Assembly: GCA_020718065.1 (NCBI GenBank)
Contig: DYDE01000016.1
Span: 1 to 45,057 of the forward strand
Reading direction: 5' to 3'
DNA: 45,057 nucleotides
Origin: Marinifilum sp.
Lineage (GTDB): Bacteria > Bacteroidota > Bacteroidia > Bacteroidales > CG2-30-32-10
The notes under the pieces are model-generated. The model was not told the DNA's origin. It was given only the letters and a program-made list of their open reading frames with translations, and did no database searches. How positions within the stretch are numbered: the stretch's first letter is position 1; every line of letters starts with the position of its first letter. Of this stretch, positions 17,534 to 24,745 are shown in pieces. The position numbers and the translations under genes were made by a program.

Positions 17534-17920
17534 ATGAAAATTGCAGTACCGGTAACTGAAAATTACCAAATTGATGACCATTTTGGTCATTGTGAATATT
17601 ATGGAATATATACTATTTCAGAAAAAAATGAAATAACAAATGTTGAAAAATTAGAATCGGTACAAGGATGTGGTTGCAAATCGAATATAGCTACTGTGCT
17701 ATATGAAAATGGAGTGACCATTATGCTTGCAGGTGGAATAGGAGGCGGTGCAATAAATGTTTTAAACAGCGTTGGAATAGAAGTTATACGCGGTTGTTCT
17801 GGAAATGCAACAGAGGTTGTAAAATTATTTATTGAAGGAAATATCAGTGATAGTGGTTCTAATTGCCAACAACATGAAAATCATCATGAAAATGGACAGA
17901 ACCATGTTTGTAATCATTAA
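17534..17920 (+). CDS. NifX/orange-protein-like metal-cluster protein with His/Cys tail
   Basis: The 128-residue product is a dinitrogenase iron-molybdenum cofactor-domain protein. It has MKIAVPV at the start, IDDHFGHCEYYGIY (His16, His19, Cys20) and QGCGCKSNIATVL (Cys46, Cys48), then a GGIGGGA turn. The last 20 residues (from CQQHENHHEN) add a His- and Cys-rich tail that could bind extra metal. Relatives carry or move Fe-S, Mo-Fe-S or Mo-Cu-S clusters; the best-known stand-alone one is the Desulfovibrio orange protein, encoded near Mrp-type ATPases. It sits directly before the Mrp gene. It is a paralogue of 14726-15049. Confidence 0.87.
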   Translation: MKIAVPVTENYQIDDHFGHCEYYGIYTISEKNEITNVEKLESVQGCGCKSNIATVLYENGVTIMLAGGIGGGAINVLNSVGIEVIRGCSGNATEVVKLFIEGNISDSGSNCQQHENHHENGQNHVCNH

Positions 17921-17964
17921 CATTTGAGTTGTATTTTACTTTTCATCCTTAAAAATTTGCAATA

Positions 17965-18819
17965 ATGGATAACAAACATATAGGAAATTCCAGTATAAAG
18001 GAAAAGCCCAGTGATGTTTTAACATATATGGGGAGCCCTTTTAGAAAGAATTCATTATATGGTGTCAAGAGAATTATTGCAGTTGCCTCAGGTAAGGGAG
18101 GTGTTGGCAAATCAACCGTGGCAGCTAACCTTGCAATTGCACTTGTCAATAGTGGCAAAGATGTAGCTATTATAGATGCCGATATTTATGGACCATCCAT
18201 ACCTCAATTATTTGATATTGAAAATGAGCTACCAAAAGAAACAATTGATGGTGCAAAAAAAATGATGATACCTATTGAAAAATATGGGGTTAAAATTATG
18301 TCAATAGGTTTTTTTAAAACTAATAATAAAGGGTTATATTGGCGTGGATCGATGGCAGCAAATGCAATATTACAGCTTGTAAAAAACACAAAATGGGGAG
18401 AAATTGACTATATGATAGTAGATTTTCCTCCAGGAACAGGCGATATACAACTAAGCTGCCTTCAAAAAATAAAATTTAGTGGAGCAATCATTGTCACCAC
18501 ATCGCAAGAAATTGCACTTTGTGAAGCCAGAAAAGCAGCATCTATGTTTACCCACTATGAAATTGAAGTACCAATACTTGGTATTGTAGAAAACATGTCA
18601 TGGTTCATATCAGAAAAACATCCGGATGAAAAAAATTATTTGTTTGGTAAAGATGGTGGAAGAAAAATTGCCTCTGAATTGAAAACAGTGCTACTTGGAC
18701 AAATACCTTTGGTGAAGGAGGTTGGTGAAGCCACAGAAAAGGGGAATAGCGTTTTAAGTCAAAAAAACAAGATTATAATATCTGAATTTAATAAAATAGC
18801 CAATTTTTTGCTTTCGTGA
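17965..18819 (+). CDS. Mrp/NBP35-type P-loop ATPase (short form)
   Basis: The 284-residue product has the deviant Walker A GKGGVGKST at 43-51 and DADIYGPSIPQLF typical of Mrp/ApbC/NBP35 Fe-S carriers. DFPPGTGDIQLS is the switch region. It lacks the N-terminal DUF59 domain of longer bacterial Mrp proteins. It also lacks the CxxC pair often found after ENMS (here ENMSWFISEKHPDEKN), so any cluster at the dimer interface would need other ligands. Bacteroidota Mrp proteins commonly lack this CxxC, as I recall. It lies 44 bp after the NifX-like gene and likely loads or moves its cluster. Confidence 0.9.
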   Translation: MDNKHIGNSSIKEKPSDVLTYMGSPFRKNSLYGVKRIIAVASGKGGVGKSTVAANLAIALVNSGKDVAIIDADIYGPSIPQLFDIENELPKETIDGAKKMMIPIEKYGVKIMSIGFFKTNNKGLYWRGSMAANAILQLVKNTKWGEIDYMIVDFPPGTGDIQLSCLQKIKFSGAIIVTTSQEIALCEARKAASMFTHYEIEVPILGIVENMSWFISEKHPDEKNYLFGKDGGRKIASELKTVLLGQIPLVKEVGEATEKGNSVLSQKNKIIISEFNKIANFLLS

Positions 18820-18867
18820 AAAATATCATATACCAGATTTTATTGAATTATAAATGGTTAAAAAGAA

Positions 18868-19143
18868 ATGTTTAAAGAGAAAAGAATTAACAAAACACAT
18901 TTGCCAGTAATTGACATTTCAAAATGTAGCAATTGTGACTTGTGTTATATTGCATGCACTTATGGTACTATAAATAAAAGAAACAGTATGGCATGTGCAA
19001 AATGCATTAAATATTGTTTTTCTATTAATGTCCCATGCAACCCTGAACATTATGTATTCGATTATAAGCATTGTAATGCATGCGGTTTATGCATTTCGGT
19101 GTGCAAAAACAAAGCAATTTTTTGGTATAAGATTAATGGCTAA
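18868..19143 (+). CDS. Ferredoxin-like protein with 12 cysteines in three groups
   Basis: The 91-residue product has two ferredoxin motifs, Cys20-x2-Cys23-x2-Cys26-x3-Cys30 and Cys69-x2-Cys72-x2-Cys75-x3-Cys79. Between them is an extra set Cys43-x2-Cys46-x3-Cys50-x6-Cys57. The two outer motifs would hold two [4Fe-4S] clusters; the middle set could hold a third cluster or another metal. The proline that normally follows the last Cys of each motif is missing. It is last in the DUF134-to-Mrp cluster, 48 bp after Mrp, and is a natural electron carrier for it. An AT-rich hairpin follows at 19178-19211. Confidence 0.82.
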   Translation: MFKEKRINKTHLPVIDISKCSNCDLCYIACTYGTINKRNSMACAKCIKYCFSINVPCNPEHYVFDYKHCNACGLCISVCKNKAIFWYKING

Positions 19144-19177
19144 GGTTAAAAAATTGATCATTAATACTATAAACTTA

Positions 19178-19211
19178 TGCTATATTAAATTACAAATAAT
19201 TTAATATAGCA
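19178..19211. terminator. Hairpin between convergent redox operons
   Basis: TGCTATATTAAATT (19178-19191) and AATTTAATATAGCA (19198-19211) form a perfect 14-bp stem with a 6-base loop, 35 bp after the ferredoxin stop. It is AT-rich and lacks a strong T-run, so it may be a weak terminator or an operator-like palindrome. Confidence 0.55.
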
Positions 19212-19336
19212 ACAATCGGATCTCTTTAATTTAAATAATACATATTTGCAAAGATTAGTAAAATTCAATGAAAAGAATTGCTCAGAAAAATCTGTTACAA
19301 ACCAATGTGTCATCAAATTGTATTTAAGTGAATATT

Positions 19337-19732
19337 TTAAACAGTTTTTGTATATACCTCAAACAAAGGTGGCATAGCAATATGCTTTTTAACAGCACAT
19401 AAATTGGCGACACTAATTAAAGCATCCTTATATTTTTCGGGGAAATCGGAAGGAATTTGAATCTCAATATTGATATCGCTGACCATTTTGGTAATTTCAT
19501 CCACAAAGATTTCCTGAACAATTTTTATGTTTTCGGTTGGTAGTTTGCGTTCGTTGCAGAATGACTTTACATATATGCCGGCACAAGTGCCAATGGATGC
19601 CAAAAACAAATCAAAAGGAGAGGGAGCAGAAGCATCCCCTCCTTTACTAACAGGTTGGTCTGTTTTTACAACATAGCCATTTATGTTGGCATTCACTTTT
19701 TTGTTGCCTGCAAAAGTTACTTCAATTTTCAT
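19337..19732 (-). CDS. OsmC-family peroxiredoxin-like protein
   Basis: The 131-residue product has the two reactive cysteines of the OsmC/Ohr superfamily: Cys50 in LASIGTCAGIYVKSF and Cys112 in ANLCAVKKH. Both lie on long helices typical of the fold. Family members reduce organic hydroperoxides or act on sulfur species; several small OsmC proteins of anaerobes have no proven substrate. It starts 25 bp after the HdrB stop and is probably the last gene of the TonB receptor-MbnP-HdrC-HdrB unit. A role in thiol/persulfide chemistry with the Hdr proteins is inferred. Confidence 0.88.
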   Translation of the reverse strand: MKIEVTFAGNKKVNANINGYVVKTDQPVSKGGDASAPSPFDLFLASIGTCAGIYVKSFCNERKLPTENIKIVQEIFVDEITKMVSDINIEIQIPSDFPEKYKDALISVANLCAVKKHIAMPPLFEVYTKTV

Positions 19733-19757
19733 AAATTCTTAAATTAACATAATTACT

Positions 19758-20828
19758 TTAACAACAAGATTTCAAAGTGGTCATTTCTGGTTTACCCAAG
19801 TCTTCGCCATTTATACCTTTAAATTTATCTTCGAGAATATAAGGATATCCCATTTTATTGAGCAAAGGAACCACATCTACCTGATGTACCTGCAAGCCAA
19901 TATCCCATGGATTGTACCCAAGAATTAAACCTGCCAATTCCTCATAGGTGAGAACAGGTATTCCATATCCTTTATCATCATAGGTTTTGCCTTCCATCTC
20001 AGAGATCACATATTGCCATCTATCCATAAAAAAAGTGCAACCCGGACAGTTGGCAATAATCAAGTCGGGTTTGTAATTCTTCATAGATTCAAATTTTCTT
20101 TTGGTATTGGCAATGGAGTATCCCCTATTTGCTTTGATGAGGTATTGCCTGAATCCAAATCCACAACAATGTCTTCGTTCTGGATAATCGACCTGAATGC
20201 CTCCCCACTCATCAATTAAACCAGCCAAAACATAAGGATATTCAGCACCTCCAACTCCTTTGTCGGGAAATATCTTGGCATAGTGGCAACCAATATGTTC
20301 TACTACTTTCAAAGGTTTACCGGTTTCTTTATTTATGAGGCTGAATTTTGCTTTATCAGATATTTCTTTTCTGAATTTGAAAATGATATCGCTGGTATGA
20401 ACCAGGTTTTTAGGAATAGTAAATGTTTTGCCCGTAGAATCTAATAATAGTTTTCTGATTTTTACTTCCAAAGCGGGATTGTGCTTCCATGTTTCCAACA
20501 CTTCGGTATAAATACCGAAAGAAGTAACACAGGAACAAACAAAATTTTCATAACCGGCTTCGGTCATCAGGGCAAACTGACGGGCAACGACTGTCATGGT
20601 AGTTTCCATAGGAACAATGCCTGAGTGATAGGCTATACCGGTACAAGTAGTTTGTTGCGGATCGTCGAAAATATCTTTATGTAATTCGTTTTTCAGGATT
20701 TTTAAAAACAATTCTTCAGCGGCAGGAAAGAAGTTCTGACGGATACAACTCCTTGCAAAATAATAATGATCTTCAGCAATATCTTTCTGATAAGTCGACC
20801 ATAGTTTTGATACCCCTTCTTTTATCAT
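19758..20828 (-). CDS. HdrB-like heterodisulfide reductase subunit (CCG domains)
   Basis: The 356-residue product is a soluble two-CCG-domain protein like HdrB. The second CCG motif is complete: Cys181-x39-Cys221-Cys222-x38-Cys261-x2-Cys264, ligands for a non-cubane [4Fe-4S] cluster that splits disulfides in HdrB. The first is degenerate: Cys28-x32-Thr61-Cys62-x35-Cys98-x-Cys100, lacking one of the paired cysteines. So perhaps only one active cluster is present. Family members reduce or form disulfides, or act in acid/quinone oxidoreductases. Its start overlaps the HdrC stop by 4 bp (ATGA), so the two are translationally coupled. No HdrA lies in the window. Confidence 0.88.
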   Translation of the reverse strand: MIKEGVSKLWSTYQKDIAEDHYYFARSCIRQNFFPAAEELFLKILKNELHKDIFDDPQQTTCTGIAYHSGIVPMETTMTVVARQFALMTEAGYENFVCSCVTSFGIYTEVLETWKHNPALEVKIRKLLLDSTGKTFTIPKNLVHTSDIIFKFRKEISDKAKFSLINKETGKPLKVVEHIGCHYAKIFPDKGVGGAEYPYVLAGLIDEWGGIQVDYPERRHCCGFGFRQYLIKANRGYSIANTKRKFESMKNYKPDLIIANCPGCTFFMDRWQYVISEMEGKTYDDKGYGIPVLTYEELAGLILGYNPWDIGLQVHQVDVVPLLNKMGYPYILEDKFKGINGEDLGKPEMTTLKSCC

Positions 20829-21526
20829 ATCTTATCTTTTTTTGTGTTATAAACAGATTTAAAATAATCGTTGTTGACACCTTCGCCATATTCAACTCCA
20901 AGTTCTTTGGCTTTCATTTTGGAATATCTTTCTATCTTCGCGAAGCGTTCAGTTGCTCCAGTGATATCGAAGATACGCTGCAGATCGTTGAGAGATTCTT
21001 TGGAAGTATTGCGTAATGTGCCAGCACCTTCGTGTTTGTAATTGGTGCCAAGTCTTTTTAAAACTGAAGAGGAATTCTTTTGCATCCATTCCCATACAGG
21101 ACCCTGTTCGGGATACATTTCAGTATTAACTTCATCAATATAGACACAGTACCCGTGTTTAAGAATATGTTCACCTATGGTACGTTTGAGGGCTAATTGT
21201 TGCCTGCCTTTTTCAGACTCTGTAAAATAGCCTAAATCAGTGGATAAAGCCCGTAAAGCCTGAATAATATAACCCGGGACATTGCTTCTGGGACAACGGG
21301 TTTTGCAGGACAAACACTCGCCACATTGCCAGATGGTATCACTTTTGAGCAATTGTTCAATCTCGTCGTTGTTTTTATGCTGAACAGTATCCACCACCAA
21401 TCGGGGGTCATAATCGTAAAACTGTGCAGCCGGACAAATGGCAGTACATGTACCACAATTGATACAAGCATTCATCCCTTCCATAAACCGGATGTCTTCA
21501 GTTAACTTATGATATAAGTTTTCCAT
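20825..21526 (-). CDS. HdrC-like di-[4Fe-4S] subunit
   Basis: The 233-residue product has two ferredoxin-type motifs, Cys21-x2-Cys24-x2-Cys27-x3-Cys31-Pro and Cys68-x2-Cys71-x2-Cys74-x3-Cys78-Pro, spaced as in HdrC. The C-terminal about 130 residues are helical and longer than in the smallest HdrC forms. HdrC passes electrons between the flavin subunit HdrA (or a membrane cytochrome) and HdrB. It has no membrane helix, so it should be cytoplasmic. It starts 12 bp after the MbnP-like gene and overlaps hdrB by 4 bp. Confidence 0.9.
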   Translation of the reverse strand: MENLYHKLTEDIRFMEGMNACINCGTCTAICPAAQFYDYDPRLVVDTVQHKNNDEIEQLLKSDTIWQCGECLSCKTRCPRSNVPGYIIQALRALSTDLGYFTESEKGRQQLALKRTIGEHILKHGYCVYIDEVNTEMYPEQGPVWEWMQKNSSSVLKRLGTNYKHEGAGTLRNTSKESLNDLQRIFDITGATERFAKIERYSKMKAKELGVEYGEGVNNDYFKSVYNTKKDKI

Positions 21527-21538
21527 ATTGTGATTTAA

Positions 21539-22345
21539 TTATTTAATATATCCTATTGAAAAAACATCCCAGCCATTTTCTTTTGCCATTTGCATGGCAG
21601 GCTGCTTTTGCATAATGGCTCCACCCCAAAAATTGTGGTCATATATATGAGGTGTTTTAAACCAACTTTCAATATTCATAATGATTTGGATCTCCTTTGT
21701 TTCATCTTTATTAATTGTAAATGATGAAGCTGGAAGATTTACTTTAAAACTATTATCAACGTAGGCAATTATTGAATCAGTATTTATTATATTGTTTTTA
21801 TATATCTGCCCAATTCCCATATGGAAATTAAATGGGGCATTTTGATTACTGCTATTTTTCCAGAAACCATTTATCATTAGTAAATGATAACCACCTCCCA
21901 ATATATCGGGCCACATCATATTCACTTCTGGCGGATTAACAAACATAAATGATTTATTTTTCTCACTTCTAATACCAAAAACAAAGGTGATAGAATCGTA
22001 ATTTCCCACAGTAATATTATCATATATATTCCAGATTTTGGTATCAGGGATATCCTCATCAATATAATGTATCTCTTTCCATTCATTAATTGTTTTTGTT
22101 GAACCATCAGATTTATGTAGGTTAATTTCAGAAACAAAATACTTAATTTCAGAAACAGAATAATGATTACCAGCAGCATTCACATATTTCATTGAATCTT
22201 TTTGCAGTGGTTGTCCATCAACAAAATGGGTAAATTTAAGAATAAGCTTTCCCGTTCCAGTAATTGGCTCAGGTTTGTGTTTTTTACAAGAACAGAAAAC
22301 CAAAATACTAAAGATAAGAATTAGAATAAGTTTATATTTTAGCAC
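21539..22345 (-). CDS. MbnP-family lipoprotein, likely copper-binding
   Basis: The 268-residue product has a lipoprotein signal (hydrophobic stretch ending LVFCSC, lipidation at Cys18 or Cys20). It resembles the MbnP family: KLILKFTHFVDGQPL near the start, SEIKYFVSEINL, GGYHLLMINGFW, and PFNFHMGIG. In methanotrophs MbnP-like proteins (MopE/CorA) bind copper through a site that includes an oxidised tryptophan made by the partner di-haem peroxidase MbnH. No MbnH is seen here. The gene sits 2 bp after the TonB receptor gene, so its job is probably to take copper, or another metal, handed over at the outer membrane. Family call fairly sure, metal inferred. Confidence 0.78.
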   Translation of the reverse strand: MLKYKLILILIFSILVFCSCKKHKPEPITGTGKLILKFTHFVDGQPLQKDSMKYVNAAGNHYSVSEIKYFVSEINLHKSDGSTKTINEWKEIHYIDEDIPDTKIWNIYDNITVGNYDSITFVFGIRSEKNKSFMFVNPPEVNMMWPDILGGGYHLLMINGFWKNSSNQNAPFNFHMGIGQIYKNNIINTDSIIAYVDNSFKVNLPASSFTINKDETKEIQIIMNIESWFKTPHIYDHNFWGGAIMQKQPAMQMAKENGWDVFSIGYIK

Positions 22346-22347
22346 TT

Positions 22348-24468
22348 TTAAATATTTACGATAAAATTAATAAAAAACACCCTACCAGGTTCATAAAGTT
22401 TTTCGGTACTCCCAATAATCTTCCTATTCAGATGTTCATAATAAGGCCGATCCAAAATGTTATTAGCACCTACTGTAATATTAAAATATTTTAAAGGTTT
22501 GTAATTGACAGAGAAATTAAGTAACCCAAAACCAGAAGTTTCCATTTCATAAAAAGCATCTGACACACTTTTTTGAGATGCCACTAATCTGAAAGATAAT
22601 TTTGGAACCAATTTGTTGTTAAAAATTTTGTAATAAATAGAAATTGTTGATTCAAATGGTGGTATTTCAGGTAAAGGGTCGTTCTTGATCTCTTCTTCAC
22701 CAGTAACCTGATTATTAGTGATAATATATTTTGTTATTGTAACAGCGAAAGCCTGAGTATAAGCAGCAACTAGAGATACACCTAATTTATAATTTTCAAT
22801 GCTATTGAAGCCGAACTCAAAACCTCTGAAAAAGGCGAGGTCTATATTTGTAAATTGTTTTACCCCCAATGCTCCCTGCGTGGAAGGGTTAGCAATGGAA
22901 GGAGGTAATTTTTTACCAGAGATATAATCCGAAACATAAGAATAAAATCCATTCAAATACATATTCCCTAATATTTCATTCTTATACAGGAAAGTTAAGT
23001 CTGCCTGGTAATTGGTTTCTGGTTTCAAGAGAGGATTTCCAATATAATCATAATTATCGAAACCAACAGTCATAAACTTAATATACCTTTCAAGCATATT
23101 AGGACTGCGCACTCCCCTGCCTAAAGCAATGCTGATAGAAAATGATTTTGACAATTCGGTAGTAGCTCCGATACTACCACTTAAATTAAAATATTTAGAA
23201 CTATTGTTTTGAAAATATGAAATATCATCTCTAATAATCTTCAACGTATCGGCTGAAGAAGCATAATTGTAATCTCCCCTTAATGAAAGAATAAAATTAA
23301 AATTTCTGATATTTTTTTTTAGTTCTGTAAACAAACCAGTATTCTGTATTTTTGATTGGAGCCAAACATTTGTTTTTTTTGTAGATATAGTAGTTAAAGT
23401 ATCCATCGTCATTTTCATTGTCATCGATTTTGTGCCGTCTTTATATATGTCCTCATAATCTACACCAACATTTATTAATAATGATTTACTCTGCAAGTAT
23501 GACAATTCCATTCTTCCTCCTCTATTCGTAGCATCAACCATGGTCTTTGCTTGCATGGTAGCATAATTGGCTCTTTTGGAATTATCCATAACATGTTTCA
23601 CTTCTGAATTATATGCTCCAATGGTTAGTGATTTATATTTTTCAGATAGATTTGTTGCCTGATAATTAAAAGAAGTAATATATGTATCATCACTAACTTC
23701 ATCCATTGGCAAAGCGGAGTATGAAACATCTCTACCATGATCTTCCATATATGATAAATAAATGGTATGGTTTTCTTTTGGGGAATAGCCGATACTTCCA
23801 TTGTAATTGTATTTCTTGAAAGATGATTTAATCATCTTATCATTTCCATCATGATAATTACCATAGTTTTTATATCCACCTGCAAGGTTGAAGAAAATAG
23901 AATTATTACCACCATAGAGAGAAAGATGTTCACGCTGTCCATTCCAATTGGTTTCAAAACCATACAATGCCTTGGCATGTATTTCAAATTTATCGAAAGG
24001 TTGTGCTTTAATTGTTTGAATGTTTATAGTGCCTCCTAAAACAGATCCATATTTTAATACATATGGACCTTTAATTACTTCCATTTTTTCTATTTCTTCC
24101 GCTTCGATGTGCGATGTAACAGGATCCATGCGACTAGGGCATCCACCTTCAATTTTGATACCATCATTTAAAACCACATTAATCTGGCTTGCTCTAAAAC
24201 CTCTGACAACTGGATCAATTGCAGCTCCACCTTTTCTAACTCCTGATACATTTGGTGTTGTGCGAAGAAAATCACCAATATCGCGGATGGCGGTTTGCTC
24301 AATATCTAACTTGCATATCTTCGGAGATAAGTTGTAGTATGGTAATTTACTTTCAATCAAAACCTCTTTAAGAGGAATAATAGTATCATCAGCTATTTGT
24401 GCCGATAAATTGTATGTAATATTTAGTAAAATTACAAATACAACAAAAATTAGTTGATATTTTTTCAT
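22348..24468 (-). CDS. TonB-dependent receptor, OprC-like copper type
   Basis: The 706-residue product is an outer-membrane receptor with signal peptide (to about residue 24), a plug domain (about 45-155: NVSGVRKGGAAIDPVVRGF, EKMEVIKGPYVLKYG) and a 22-strand barrel ending in an aromatic strand (VFFINFIVNI). In the plug, Cys110-Pro-Ser-Arg-Met114 is followed by Asp-Pro. In the barrel, His292-Val-Met294 lies 178 residues later. This CxxxM ... HxM pair is the copper site known from Pseudomonas OprC, and the spacing is close to that protein. So import of copper ions (or a close metal) driven by TonB is likely. No carboxypeptidase-like extension or SusD partner is present, arguing against glycan uptake. 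It is the first gene of a five-gene unit. Confidence 0.87.
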   Translation of the reverse strand: MKKYQLIFVVFVILLNITYNLSAQIADDTIIPLKEVLIESKLPYYNLSPKICKLDIEQTAIRDIGDFLRTTPNVSGVRKGGAAIDPVVRGFRASQINVVLNDGIKIEGGCPSRMDPVTSHIEAEEIEKMEVIKGPYVLKYGSVLGGTINIQTIKAQPFDKFEIHAKALYGFETNWNGQREHLSLYGGNNSIFFNLAGGYKNYGNYHDGNDKMIKSSFKKYNYNGSIGYSPKENHTIYLSYMEDHGRDVSYSALPMDEVSDDTYITSFNYQATNLSEKYKSLTIGAYNSEVKHVMDNSKRANYATMQAKTMVDATNRGGRMELSYLQSKSLLINVGVDYEDIYKDGTKSMTMKMTMDTLTTISTKKTNVWLQSKIQNTGLFTELKKNIRNFNFILSLRGDYNYASSADTLKIIRDDISYFQNNSSKYFNLSGSIGATTELSKSFSISIALGRGVRSPNMLERYIKFMTVGFDNYDYIGNPLLKPETNYQADLTFLYKNEILGNMYLNGFYSYVSDYISGKKLPPSIANPSTQGALGVKQFTNIDLAFFRGFEFGFNSIENYKLGVSLVAAYTQAFAVTITKYIITNNQVTGEEEIKNDPLPEIPPFESTISIYYKIFNNKLVPKLSFRLVASQKSVSDAFYEMETSGFGLLNFSVNYKPLKYFNITVGANNILDRPYYEHLNRKIIGSTEKLYEPGRVFFINFIVNI

Positions 24469-24745
24469 AATAATTATAAAGAGAATTTTATTTTTTTTGT
24501 TTTTTCGATGTAAACATTATTTAATTCTTTATTATATGGAATAAATTAGTATTTTAAATCAAAAACCAATAAAGAAAAGATATTAATAAAGTCCATTAAA
24601 ATTCAAGCAAAATTGATTATACAATAATTTATTGCTGAAAGTTCATCGTTTCTAGTCTCTATAATCTATATATATATATATATACTATGATAATTAAAAC
24701 CAAGCTCAAACTCATGTTGCATAGAAGGTAATTTAAGTGTTTTTA
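24469..24745. other. 277-bp gap with a (TA)9 run
   Basis: It lies between the receptor start (24468, minus) and the LeuC-LeuD stop (24746, minus). It should hold the promoter of the receptor operon, but I find no clean TTTG-N19-TAnnTTTG on the minus strand. That may mean activator control. A (TA)9 microsatellite lies at 24667-24684. Nothing else stands out. Confidence 0.5.

Noticed and set aside
14726-17920. Nitrogen fixation genes
   Set aside because: The NifX-like domain is shared with many non-nitrogenase proteins, and no nifHDK, nifE/N or full NifB is present.
22348-24468. SusC-type glycan receptor
   Set aside because: No SusD gene follows, the N-terminal carboxypeptidase-like domain is absent and the size is too small.
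24667-24684. (TA)9 run as a phase-variable switch
   Set aside because: It lies about 200 bp upstream of the receptor start, outside any recognisable promoter spacing; slippage there has no clear effect.
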